NCBI RefSeq assembly: GCF_014203535.1
Contig: NZ_JACHJI010000004.1
Span: 558,001 to 622,000, forward strand
Reading direction: 5' to 3'
Source of the DNA: Streptomyces griseomycini
Lineage (GTDB): Bacteria; Actinomycetota; Actinomycetes; Streptomycetales; Streptomycetaceae
Length of the DNA stretch: 64,000 nucleotides
A program made the position numbers and the translations under genes. Under the pieces are notes generated by a model. The model was not told the origin of the DNA, did not search any database, and worked only from the letters and a program-made list of their open reading frames with translations. Shown here piece after piece: positions 11,054 through 18,017 of this stretch (positions are counted from its first letter, which is position 1; every line of letters begins with the position of its first letter).

Positions 11054-11290
11054 TCAGGCGTCGTGGTGCTCCGACAGGCCCGGCCAGTCGTCGGGACCAC
11101 CGCCCTGCCACTCGATGACGTCGGTCCCCTCGACGTCCGTGACGTACAGGTCGGCCAGCCGCAGGATCTCGCCCACGTCGTCGACGTGCGTGGCGATGCC
11201 CAGCGTCTCGTCGCCGGAGGTGACCCGCCGCGAGCCGTCCAGGGCCGGGGCGTGCACCACGATGTGCGGATGTTCCGTGGGATGTGCCAT
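11054..11290 (-). CDS. Small conserved-type hypothetical protein (78 aa)
   Basis: A 78-residue acidic protein beginning MAHPTEHPHIVVHAP. It has no signal peptide, membrane segment or known motif that I recognise. Alternating hydrophobic stretches (HIVVHAP, EILRLADLYVTDV, DVIEWQ) suggest a small alpha/beta fold. Codon use is typical of the neighbours, which supports a real gene. It lies between gcl and catalase, transcribed with catalase but separated from it by 390 bases with hairpins. A link to glyoxylate metabolism is only positional. Confidence 0.6.
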   Translation of the reverse strand: MAHPTEHPHIVVHAPALDGSRRVTSGDETLGIATHVDDVGEILRLADLYVTDVEGTDVIEWQGGGPDDWPGLSEHHDA

Positions 11291-11682
11291 GCCCCCAGGC
11301 TGCTGCGCACCGGGCCGATCCGCACCCCGGGCACCGGAAAGCGCCCGGATGCGGGACCGTCCGCATCCGGGCGCGGCCCGGAGGGTGGGGTGTTCGGCTG
11401 TGGCCGTCCGGCGGGGCGAGACCGGGCGCGACAGGACGTTCGCGCCGCCGGACGGGGTTCCGGGGGACCGGGACCGCGGCGGGTGCGACGGCGCCGGGGA
11501 CTCCTCCCCTCAGGTCGAAGGAAGAGACCCCGTGCCTTCACCACCGCACTGGCTCGCACGCCGCCGCGGTCCTCGCCCTGCCCGCCGTGCCGGTCGACCA
11601 CCCCTCATCCGGGTCGCCGGTACGGCGGGTCCGCGCGTCCGGTGCCCGACCTCCCCGCCGGGCCCCGGACGCAGTCCGTGGG
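11291..11682. other. Gene-free stretch with hairpins between the 78-aa gene and catalase
   Basis: About 390 bases with no convincing gene. It holds a perfect 14-bp inverted repeat with a 6-base loop (11341-11374). A near-perfect 15-bp inverted repeat (about 11403-11457) follows, and then the catalase terminator. A GTG at about 11531 preceded by GAAGGAAG opens an arginine-rich reading frame. Another frame there resembles a signal peptide, so a decayed secreted-protein gene is possible but weak. Confidence 0.5.
11635..11672 (-). terminator. Terminator after catalase
   Basis: Nested inverted repeats (GCGTCCGG / CCGGACGC outside, GCCCG / CGGGC inside), beginning about 10 bases past the catalase stop on this strand. 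Confidence 0.6.
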
Positions 11683-13146
11683 TCAGTCCTCGCGCAGGGC
11701 GCGGACCGCCTCCTCCACACGCTTGCCGTACTCGGGGTCGGCGGCGTGGAAGTGCGCGAGGTTCTTCTCGATCACGTCGTTGCGGGAGACCTGGGACAGG
11801 CCGCCGGCGATGTTGGCGACCAGCCGGGACCTCTCCTCCCCGGACATCAGCCGGTACAGCTCGCCCGCCTGGAAGAAGTCGTCGTCCTTGGTGTGCAGCG
11901 GCGCCTCGTGGGTGCCGGTGTGGCCGCTCACCGCGAGCGGCGCCGACAGCGGGCGGCCGGTCTCGACCGGGCCGTCGTAGGAGTTCGGCTCGTAGTTCTT
12001 GGCGGCGCGGCCCTGGGCGTTGGACGCCATGAAGCCGTCCCGGCCGTAGTTGGCCGCGCCGCCGGGCACGGCCTTGGGGGCGTTCACCGCGAGCTGGGTG
12101 TGGTTGACGCCCAGGCGGTAGCGGTGCGCGTCGGCGTAGGCGAACAGACGGCCCTGGAGCATCTTGTCGGGGGAGGGGCCGATGCCGGGCACGAAGTTGT
12201 TCGGGGAGAACGCGGCCTGCTCGACCTCGGCGAAGACGTTGTCCGGGTTGCGGTCCAGCACCAGGCGGCCGACCCGCCGCAGCGGGTAGTCCCTGTGCGG
12301 CCACACCTTGGTGAGGTCGAAGGGGTTGAAGCGGTAGTCGGCGGCCTCGGCGGCCGGCATCAGCTGGACGTAGAGGGTCCAGGAGGGGTGCACCCCGCGC
12401 TCGATGGCCTGCAGCAGGTCCGTCTGGTGGGAGTTGGGGTCCTGGCCCGCGATCTCCTGCGCCTGCTCGGTGGACAGGCAGCGGATGCCCTGGTCCGTCT
12501 TGAAGTGGTACTTGACGAAGAAGGCCTCGCCCTCGCCGTTCGTCCACTGGTAGGTGTGCGAGCCGTAGCCGTTCATGTGCCGGTACGACGCCGGGATGCC
12601 GCGGTCGCCCATCAGCCAGGTCACCTGGTGCGTGGCCTCGGGGGAGTGCGCCCAGAAGTCCCAGACGTTGTCCGGCTCCTGACGGCCCGTGAACGGGTCG
12701 CGCTTCTGCGAGTGGATGAAGTCCGGGAACTTGATCGGGTCCTTGATGAAGAACACCGGGGTGTTGTTCCCGACGAGGTCGTAGTTGCCCTCGCGGGTGT
12801 AGAACTTGACCGCGAAACCGCGCGGGTCGCGGACCGCGTCCGCACCGCCGAGCGAGTCGGCCACGGTGGAGAAGCGCACGAACACCTCGGTGCGCTTGCC
12901 GACGGTGTCCAGGAACTCGGCGCAGGTGTGGCCGGTGACGTCGTCGGTCACCTCGAAGCGGCCGTAGGCGCCGGAGCCACGGGCGTGCACCACGCGCTCC
13001 GGGATGCGCTCGCGGTTGAAGCGCGCGAGCTTCTCCAGCAGGTGCTGGTCCTGGAGCAGGAGCGGGCCGCCCACGCCGACGGTGGCGGAGTTCTGGTTGT
13101 CGGCGACCGGGGCGCCGGACTCGGTGGTGAGCACGCGCTTCGACAT
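11683..13146 (-). CDS. katA: Monofunctional haem catalase
   Basis: A 487-residue small-subunit clade catalase that converts H2O2 to water and oxygen. The distal histidine is in [11 protein letters not shown] (residue 54), and the distal asparagine is in GNNTPVFFI (about 126). The proximal haem tyrosine is in [14 protein letters not shown] (near 336). The length fits the clade 3 enzymes. It sits among urate and glyoxylate genes and its promoter carries both operator types found in the ureide regulon. Its likely job here is removing peroxide made by uricase; that is inference from promoter and position. It has its own promoter, separated from glxR by a hairpin. Confidence 0.95.
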   Translation of the reverse strand: MSKRVLTTESGAPVADNQNSATVGVGGPLLLQDQHLLEKLARFNRERIPERVVHARGSGAYGRFEVTDDVTGHTCAEFLDTVGKRTEVFVRFSTVADSLGGADAVRDPRGFAVKFYTREGNYDLVGNNTPVFFIKDPIKFPDFIHSQKRDPFTGRQEPDNVWDFWAHSPEATHQVTWLMGDRGIPASYRHMNGYGSHTYQWTNGEGEAFFVKYHFKTDQGIRCLSTEQAQEIAGQDPNSHQTDLLQAIERGVHPSWTLYVQLMPAAEAADYRFNPFDLTKVWPHRDYPLRRVGRLVLDRNPDNVFAEVEQAAFSPNNFVPGIGPSPDKMLQGRLFAYADAHRYRLGVNHTQLAVNAPKAVPGGAANYGRDGFMASNAQGRAAKNYEPNSYDGPVETGRPLSAPLAVSGHTGTHEAPLHTKDDDFFQAGELYRLMSGEERSRLVANIAGGLSQVSRNDVIEKNLAHFHAADPEYGKRVEEAVRALRED

Positions 13147-13182
13147 CGTGGACCTTCCATGCGAGGAGCGGCGGAAAGTTGT

Positions 13183-13236
13183 TTCCGCTTCGTGGAGCCT
13201 AGGTTCGTGGAGATCTGGCCGTCAACAGTTTGTTGA
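13183..13236 (-). promoter_or_regulatory. katA promoter with both ureide-regulon operator types
   Basis: Read on the minus strand, TCAACAAACTGTTGA (13222-13236) is a perfect 6-3-6 palindrome. Its end merges with a -35 TTGACG (13220-13225). An 18-bp spacer leads to TAGGCT (13196-13201). The box TTCCGCTTCGTGGAG (plus strand, 13183-13197) covers the start site and matches the boxes at allB, gcl and hyi. A further perfect repeat GCGGAAA-GTTG-TTTCCGC (13171-13188) overlaps it. Confidence 0.7.
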
Positions 13237-13256
13237 ACCAGTGGGCAGGGTCGGTT

Positions 13257-13315
13257 CCGGGCGGCGCCGGCGCCTTGGGCGCGACAGGACAGGTGTCGGC
13301 GCGGGCGCCGCCCGG
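13257..13315 (-). terminator. Hairpin after the hyi-glxR operon
   Basis: Perfect 12-bp arms (CCGGGCGGCGCC / GGCGCCGCCCGG) with a long loop, starting 18 bases past the glxR stop and ahead of the katA promoter. Confidence 0.55.
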
Positions 13316-13333
13316 AGATCGGGGGTGCGGTCG

Positions 13334-14227
13334 TCAGACCCGGGCGCCGGAGAGGCGCTCGACCGCGCGCAGCAGCGCGGAGTGGTCCAGGCCGCCGTCG
13401 CCCTGCGCGCGCAGGGCGGCGACCAGCTGGGCCACCACGGCGCCGACGGGCAGGGCCGCGCCGACGGTGCGGGCGGCGTCGGTGACGATGCCCATGTCCT
13501 TGTGGTGCAGGTCGATGCGGAAACCGGGCTTGAAGTCGCGCCGCAGGAAGTTGTCCTTCTTGCGGGTCAGCACGGTCGAGCCGGCCAGGCCGCCGTTGAG
13601 GACGTCCAGTGCGGCCTTCAGGTCCACGCCGGACTTCTCCAGGAAGACCACGGCCTCGGCGCACGCCTGGATGTTGACGGCGACGATCAGCTGGTTGGCG
13701 GCCTTCACGGTCTGGCCGGAGCCGTGCGGGCCGCACAGCACGATGGTCTTGCCCAGCGCCTCCAGCAGCGGCCTGGCCTCGTCGAAGTCGGCCTGCTCGC
13801 CGCCGACCATGATGGACAGCACGGCCTCGACGGCGCCGGCCTCGCCGCCGGACACCGGGGCGTCCAGGACCCGGATGCCCTTGTCCCTGGCGGCCTCGGC
13901 CAGGTCGATCGAGGTCTGCGGGGTGATCGAGGACATGTCGATCAGAAGCGCCCCGGACCTCGCGTTCTCCAGGATGCCGTCGGGGCCGTAGGCGATGGCC
14001 TCGACCTGCGGGGAGGCGGGCACCATCGTGATGATCACGTCCGCGTCCCGCACGGCCTCGGCGACGGAGGGGGCGGCGGTGCCGCCGGCGGCGGCCAGCC
14101 GGTCCAGCTTCTCCTGCTCCAGCGTGTAGCCGGTGACCCGGTAACCCGCCTTGATCAGGTTCTCGGACATCGGGGAGCCCATGATGCCCAGGCCGATCCA
14201 GGCGATCTTCGGGAGGTTGTTGCTCAT
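13334..14227 (-). CDS. glxR: 2-hydroxy-3-oxopropionate (tartronate semialdehyde) reductase
   Basis: A 297-residue beta-hydroxyacid dehydrogenase that reduces tartronate semialdehyde to D-glycerate with NAD(P)H. The nucleotide-binding loop is IGLGIMGSPMSENL (about 11-24). The family substrate motif DAPVSGGEAGA lies near 120, and the catalytic lysine is in GSGQTVKAANQL near 170. It follows hyi with a 32-base gap and shares its operon. With gcl it forms the glycerate branch of glyoxylate use. No glycerate kinase gene is present in the window. Confidence 0.94.
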   Translation of the reverse strand: MSNNLPKIAWIGLGIMGSPMSENLIKAGYRVTGYTLEQEKLDRLAAAGGTAAPSVAEAVRDADVIITMVPASPQVEAIAYGPDGILENARSGALLIDMSSITPQTSIDLAEAARDKGIRVLDAPVSGGEAGAVEAVLSIMVGGEQADFDEARPLLEALGKTIVLCGPHGSGQTVKAANQLIVAVNIQACAEAVVFLEKSGVDLKAALDVLNGGLAGSTVLTRKKDNFLRRDFKPGFRIDLHHKDMGIVTDAARTVGAALPVGAVVAQLVAALRAQGDGGLDHSALLRAVERLSGARV

Positions 14228-14259
14228 GGTGAGGGTGCCTCTCGGTACGGGGGTGTTGA

Positions 14260-15099
14260 TCAGCGGGCGGCGCGGGCCTCGCGGGGCAGCCAGTCGAAGG
14301 CCTGGGCGCTCGGGCGGTCGCCGGGCTTGTACTCCAGCCCGACCCAGCCCTCGTAACCGGCCTTCCTCAGCCGGTCGAGGAGGTCCTCCAGCGGGAGCGA
14401 GCCGGTGCCCGGGGCGCCGCGGCCGGGGTCGTCGGCGATCTGGACGTGGCCGGTCCTCGCGGCGTACCGATCGATGACCTGCGGCAGGTCCTCGCCGTTC
14501 ATGGACAGGTGGTAGAGGTCCATGAGGAACTTGGCGTTGCCCAGGCCGGTCGCCTCGTTGACCCTGTCGACGACGTCCACGGCGGCCGGCGCCGACACCA
14601 GGGGGTACAGCGGCGACTCGGGTTTGTTGAGCGCCTCGATCAGGAGGATCGCGCCGATCCGGTCGGCCGCGCGGGCCGCGAGGGCCAGGTTCTCCAGCGC
14701 GAGCGCGTCCTGCTCGGCCGGGTCCACGCCGTCGACCCGGTTGCCGTACAGCGCGTTGAGGGCCCTGCAGCCGAGGGACTGCGCGAAGCCGGCGGCCACC
14801 TCGACGTTGGCGCGGAACCGCTCCGACTCCTCACCCGGGACCGACAGGGCGCCGCGGTCGGGGCCGGGCAGCTGTCCGGCGTAGAAGTTCAGGCCCGTGA
14901 GCTGGACGCCCGCGTCCTCGATCGCCTTCTTCAGGGCGTCGAGCTCGGGCTGCCCGGGGGTGGGCGAGTCGGTCCAGGGCCACCACAGCTCGACCGCGGT
15001 GAAGCCGGCCGCGGCGGCTGCCGCCGGGCGCTCCGGGAGCGGGAGTTCCGTGAAGAGGATCGACAGGTTGACGTTGAAGCGCTGGTCTGCGAATCCCAT
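14260..15099 (-). CDS. hyi: Hydroxypyruvate isomerase
   Basis: A 279-residue TIM-barrel isomerase (xylose isomerase-like, AP endonuclease 2 superfamily) that interconverts hydroxypyruvate and tartronate semialdehyde. Metal and acid residues typical of the family are visible: the glutamate in LLIEALNKPES (near 150), the aspartate in FLMDLYHLSM, the histidine in GHVQIADDPGRG, and the glutamate in GLEYKPGD near the end. It begins MGFADQRFNVNLSILFTE, the usual Hyi N-terminus. It is the first gene of the hyi-glxR operon. The promoter carries a tandem pair of AllR-like boxes. Confidence 0.94.
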   Translation of the reverse strand: MGFADQRFNVNLSILFTELPLPERPAAAAAAGFTAVELWWPWTDSPTPGQPELDALKKAIEDAGVQLTGLNFYAGQLPGPDRGALSVPGEESERFRANVEVAAGFAQSLGCRALNALYGNRVDGVDPAEQDALALENLALAARAADRIGAILLIEALNKPESPLYPLVSAPAAVDVVDRVNEATGLGNAKFLMDLYHLSMNGEDLPQVIDRYAARTGHVQIADDPGRGAPGTGSLPLEDLLDRLRKAGYEGWVGLEYKPGDRPSAQAFDWLPREARAAR

Positions 15100-15131
15100 C
15101 GGGGCCGCGCTCCCTTCCGTGTCACTGGAAT

Positions 15132-15196
15132 TTCCGTATTGCGGAAATTCATTTCTGCTTACTGGAAGATTGCCGTCGGTCCTCCGGGGTTGTCAA
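15132..15196 (-). promoter_or_regulatory. hyi promoter with tandem AllR-like boxes
   Basis: On the minus strand a -35 TTGACA (15191-15196) and a weaker -10 CAATCT (15167-15172, 18-bp spacer) are followed by two boxes. These are TTCTGCTTACTGGAA (15153-15167, plus-strand reading) and TTCCGTATTGCGGAA (15132-15146), starting exactly 21 bp apart. They cover the start site and early transcribed region, the same layout as at gcl. Confidence 0.65.
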
Positions 15197-15266
15197 GGGG
15201 GGTGGGGCTGCCGGAGGGTGCGGCGGGCGTCCCGGCGGTCCCGGAACCCGTGGCGCGCGTTAGGTT

Positions 15267-15524
15267 GTGCGCGTGCGATTGAGAGTGGAGTTCACGACCG
15301 AGCCCTTCGACCTGGACGAGGCGCCCGCGCACGCGGTGGTGGCCCGTGAGGTCGTCGAGGGGGCCGACCTGGACGCCGTGGACGTCGGGCCCTTCGGCAA
15401 CACCGCGGAGGGGGCCGCCGACGCGGTGCTCACCGCCGTGGACGCGCTGCTGCGCCGGTCGCTGGCGGCGGGCGCGACCAGGGTCTCGCTCCAGGTCAAC
15501 GTGATCGGGGAGGGCGAAGGATGA
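15267..15524 (+). CDS. Small protein with thiamine-binding-like (MTH1187/YKOF, DUF77) fold
   Basis: An 85-residue protein. The pattern GPFGNTAEG, then a helix (DAVLTAVDALLRRSLAAGA) and RVSLQVNVIG, resembles the small MTH1187/YkoF ferredoxin-like fold proteins that bind thiamine-type ligands. This is a family-level resemblance, not a firm call. The start could be the GTG at 15267 or the one at 15273; neither has a clear ribosome site. Its stop overlaps the ATG of the next gene (ATGA), so it is co-translated with the HTH regulator. Its role may be ligand sensing for that regulator (inference). Confidence 0.6.
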   Translation: MRVRLRVEFTTEPFDLDEAPAHAVVAREVVEGADLDAVDVGPFGNTAEGAADAVLTAVDALLRRSLAAGATRVSLQVNVIGEGEG

Positions 15525-15889
15525 GCGATGCGCTCGACGGCCCGTTCGTCGCGGCCGTCAAGCCGCTGGTCGACGCCATGGGCGGGGAGATGATCCCGCC
15601 GGACGAGGCCGGCCCCGACGACGTCGTCCTCGCCTGGGAGGGTGCCGACGTCCTCGCCGTGCGGCTGCCCCAGCTCGCGGACTCCCTGGACCACATCCTC
15701 GCCGCCCTGGAGCGCAGGAAGGGCAGGCCGCTCGCCGATCTGGACCGCAAGGCGAAGCAGGAGATCGTGCGCAGTCTGGAGGCGCGCGGCGCCTTCGCCG
15801 TGCGGCACGGGGTGGAGACCGTGGCGAGCGCGCTCGGCGTCAGCCGGTTCACCGTGTACAACTACCTCAACCGCGAGAAGGGCTCCTGA
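15521..15889 (+). CDS. YheO/DauR-type helix-turn-helix regulator (HTH_22), short form
   Basis: A 122-residue DNA-binding protein. The C-terminal 55 residues (DRKAKQEIVRSLEARGAF, then VASALGVSRFTVYNYLNRE) match the HTH_22 domain of YheO/DauR-like regulators. The N-terminal half is shorter than the PAS-like sensor of YheO and may be a reduced ligand domain. It is transcribed just ahead of uraD-uraH-uricase but separated from them by a strong terminator. That makes it a candidate regulator of the urate genes and of the TCAACA boxes. No direct evidence exists in the sequence for that pairing. Confidence 0.78.
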   Translation: MSDALDGPFVAAVKPLVDAMGGEMIPPDEAGPDDVVLAWEGADVLAVRLPQLADSLDHILAALERRKGRPLADLDRKAKQEIVRSLEARGAFAVRHGVETVASALGVSRFTVYNYLNREKGS

Positions 15890-15909
15890 GCGGGGAGCCG
15901 ACCAGGTGG

Positions 15910-15947
15910 CCGCGGGCCGCCGCCCGGCACCGGGCGGCGGCCCGCGG
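15910..15947 (+). terminator. Intrinsic terminator before the urate operon
   Basis: Perfect 17-bp arms (CCGCGGGCCGCCGCCCG and complement) with a 4-base loop, followed by GGG then TTT. It separates the HTH gene unit from the uraD promoter. Confidence 0.85.
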
Positions 15948-16018
15948 GGGTTTCCGGGCGCTCCGGGGGCGGGCCGGGGGGAGTGCCGTGGCGGACTCGT
16001 ATTTGTTCCCCCGAATTT

Positions 16019-16058
16019 TCAACAAACTGTTGACGTGTTGTTCGGCACGGCGTTAGCT
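16019..16058 (+). promoter_or_regulatory. uraD operon promoter overlapped by a TCAACA palindrome
   Basis: TCAACAAACTGTTGA (16019-16033) is a perfect palindrome. Its right arm runs into a -35 TTGACG (16030-16035), followed by a 17-bp spacer and TTAGCT (16053-16058). The 18 bases TTCAACAAACTGTTGACG are identical to those at the katA promoter. No TTCC-N7-GGAA box is visible here. Confidence 0.7.
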
Positions 16059-16097
16059 ATCGGCACGCCCGTTCAGCACAAGGCCACGGAGGCTCCC

Positions 16098-16607
16098 GTG
16101 ACGTCCACTTCCGCGTCGGGCCTGGCCCGTTTCAACGCCCTCGAGGAGACCGCGGCACTCGCGGAACTCCACGAGGCGTGTGCCTCCACGGCGTGGGCCC
16201 GGCACCTGCTCGCCGCCCGCCCCTACGCCACCGCCGAGGACCTGTACGCCGCCAGCGACGCCGCCATGGCGGAGCTGACGGCGGACGACCTCGCCGAGGC
16301 GATGGCCGGGCACCCGCCCATCGGCCGCCCGAAGCCGGGCGACCCGACCTCCTCCCGGGAGCAGGCCGGCATGGCCGGCGCCCCGGAAGGACTCAAGGCG
16401 GAGATGCTCGAACTGAACCTGGCCTACCAGGAGAAGTTCGGCCACGTCTTCCTCATCTGCGCCACCGGCCGGACCGGCGAGCAGATGCGGGACGCGGCCC
16501 TGGAGCGGATCGGCAACTCGCCCGAGCAGGAGCGGGAGATCGTCCGCACCGAACTGGGGAAGATCAACCGCATCCGCCTGACCCGACTCGTCGAACAGGA
16601 CGCCTGA
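16098..16607 (+). CDS. uraD: OHCU decarboxylase
   Basis: A 169-residue 2-oxo-4-hydroxy-4-carboxy-5-ureidoimidazoline decarboxylase, the step that gives S-allantoin. The conserved GHPPIG (His-Pro near residue 75) and SREQAGM (near 90) match the active site of the family. FGHVFLICATGRT near 120 is a further family segment. The GTG at 16098 has GGAGG upstream and is preferred over any earlier start. It is first in the uraD-uraH-uricase operon, with 2 bases to uraH. Confidence 0.95.
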   Translation: MTSTSASGLARFNALEETAALAELHEACASTAWARHLLAARPYATAEDLYAASDAAMAELTADDLAEAMAGHPPIGRPKPGDPTSSREQAGMAGAPEGLKAEMLELNLAYQEKFGHVFLICATGRTGEQMRDAALERIGNSPEQEREIVRTELGKINRIRLTRLVEQDA

Positions 16608-16609
16608 CC

Positions 16610-17011
16610 ATGAGCACCAGCACCACCGCCTCCGTGTCCACGCACATCCTGGACACCAGCGTCGGCCGCCCCGCCGAGGGCGTCGCCGTCCGGCTCGCCG
16701 CCCGGACGGGCGGCGACGCGGACTGGCAGGCGCTCGGCGGCTCCGCGACCGATGCCGACGGCCGGTGCAAGGACCTCCCGGCACTGCCGGAGGGCACCAC
16801 CCACGTACGGCTCGACTTCGACACCGAGACGTACTTCGCCAGGAAACAAGCCGCGGCCCAGCAGGACGCCCCCGCGCTCCGGGACAGCGAGAACGGCCGG
16901 CCGGTGTTCTTCCCCGAGGTCACCGTCACCTTCGCGGTGGTACCCGGGGAGCACTACCACGTTCCGCTGCTGCTCAACCCGTTCGGCTACTCCGTTTACC
17001 GAGGGAGCTGA
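16610..17011 (+). CDS. uraH: 5-hydroxyisourate hydrolase (transthyretin-like)
   Basis: A 133-residue enzyme that hydrolyses 5-hydroxyisourate to OHCU. The N-terminal VSTHILDTSVGRPAEGV with its catalytic histidine and the C-terminal YRGS tetrapeptide are diagnostic of HIUases as opposed to true transthyretins. The histidine and arginine pair in the central strands (HVRLDFDTETYF) fits. It sits between uraD and uricase, with 7 bases before the uricase start. Confidence 0.96.
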   Translation: MSTSTTASVSTHILDTSVGRPAEGVAVRLAARTGGDADWQALGGSATDADGRCKDLPALPEGTTHVRLDFDTETYFARKQAAAQQDAPALRDSENGRPVFFPEVTVTFAVVPGEHYHVPLLLNPFGYSVYRGS

Positions 17012-17018
17012 CCGACAC

Positions 17019-17954
17019 ATGACCCGTTTCGTCCTGGGACAGAACCAGTACGGCAAGGCGGAGAACCGCGTTGTCAAGATCACGCGTGACGGCGACACGC
17101 ACCACATCAAGGACCTGAACGTCTCCGTCGCCCTCTCCGGCGACATGGAGGAGGTCCACCGCAGCGGCTCCAACGCGAACGTCCTGCCGACCGACACCAC
17201 CAAGAACACGGTGTTCGCCTTCGCCAAGGAGCACGGGATCGAGAGCGCCGAGGACCTCGGCATCAAGCTCGCCCGCCACTTCGTGGACAACAACGAGCCC
17301 ATCCACCGGGCCCGCATCCGCATCGAGGAGTACGCCTGGGAGCGGATCGAGACCTCGAAGGGCGGCGCCCGCTTCGTCGGCGCGGAGGAGATCGCCCACT
17401 CCTTCGTCCGCAAGGGCCAGGAGACCCGCGTCGCGCAGATCACCTATGACGGCCACGGCATCCAGGTGCTCTCCGGCTTCAAGGACCTCACCGTCCTGAA
17501 CTCGACCAACTCCGAGTTCTTCGGCTTCCTGAAGGACAAGTACACCACCCTCCAGGAGGACCACGACCGCATCCTCGCCACCACCGTCTCCACCTGGTGG
17601 CGGCACAACTGGGACGGCATCGACTCGCACGCCCCGGACTGGGACCGCTCGTACGCCGGAGTGCGCAAGCACGCGCTGCAGGCGTTCGCCGAGACCTACT
17701 CGTACTCGCTCCAGCAGACCCTCTTCGAGATGGGCGTGCGGGTGCTGAACTCCCGCGACGAGGTCGACGAGATCCGCTTCTCGATGCCCAACAAGCACCA
17801 CTTCCGCTCGGACCTGTCGCCCTTCGGGATCGACAACGAGGCCAAGGACGGCGCCGTCTACTACGCCGCCGACCGCCCCTACGGCCTGATCGAGGCCACC
17901 ATCCTGCGCGACGGCGCCGAGCAACTCATCCCGGTCGACATGACCAACCTCTGA
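17019..17954 (+). CDS. uox: Uricase (urate oxidase, cofactor-free)
   Basis: A 311-residue tunnel-fold urate oxidase that converts urate, O2 and water to 5-hydroxyisourate and H2O2. The active-site segments are present: YGKAENRVVKI with the catalytic lysine near residue 12, and LPTDTTKNTVFAFAKEHG with the catalytic threonine near 65. The C-terminal NKHHF motif with the active-site histidine is also present. There is no peroxisomal tail, as expected in bacteria. It is last in the uraD operon, so urate is carried to allantoin by three consecutive genes. Its peroxide explains the nearby catalase. Confidence 0.96.
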   Translation: MTRFVLGQNQYGKAENRVVKITRDGDTHHIKDLNVSVALSGDMEEVHRSGSNANVLPTDTTKNTVFAFAKEHGIESAEDLGIKLARHFVDNNEPIHRARIRIEEYAWERIETSKGGARFVGAEEIAHSFVRKGQETRVAQITYDGHGIQVLSGFKDLTVLNSTNSEFFGFLKDKYTTLQEDHDRILATTVSTWWRHNWDGIDSHAPDWDRSYAGVRKHALQAFAETYSYSLQQTLFEMGVRVLNSRDEVDEIRFSMPNKHHFRSDLSPFGIDNEAKDGAVYYAADRPYGLIEATILRDGAEQLIPVDMTNL

Positions 17955-17962
17955 CGCGGGAC

Positions 17963-17999
17963 GCGCGCCCCCGGCCCGGCCACCGCGGCCGGGGCGCGC
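17963..17999 (+). terminator. GC hairpin between uricase and the first permease
   Basis: A 13-14 bp inverted repeat (GCGCGCCCCCGGCC / GGCCGGGGCGCGC, one bulged base) with a 10-base loop, ending 18 bases before the permease ATG. It may end the urate operon, or attenuate transcription into the permease. Confidence 0.5.
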
Positions 18000-18017
18000 C
18001 ACACCGGAGGGAACACC

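Noticed and set aside
15115..15130. A third box TTCCGTGTCACTGGAA near the hyi start
   Set aside because: Spacing between half-sites is one base too long compared with the five consistent boxes, and it lies within the leader right before the ribosome site.
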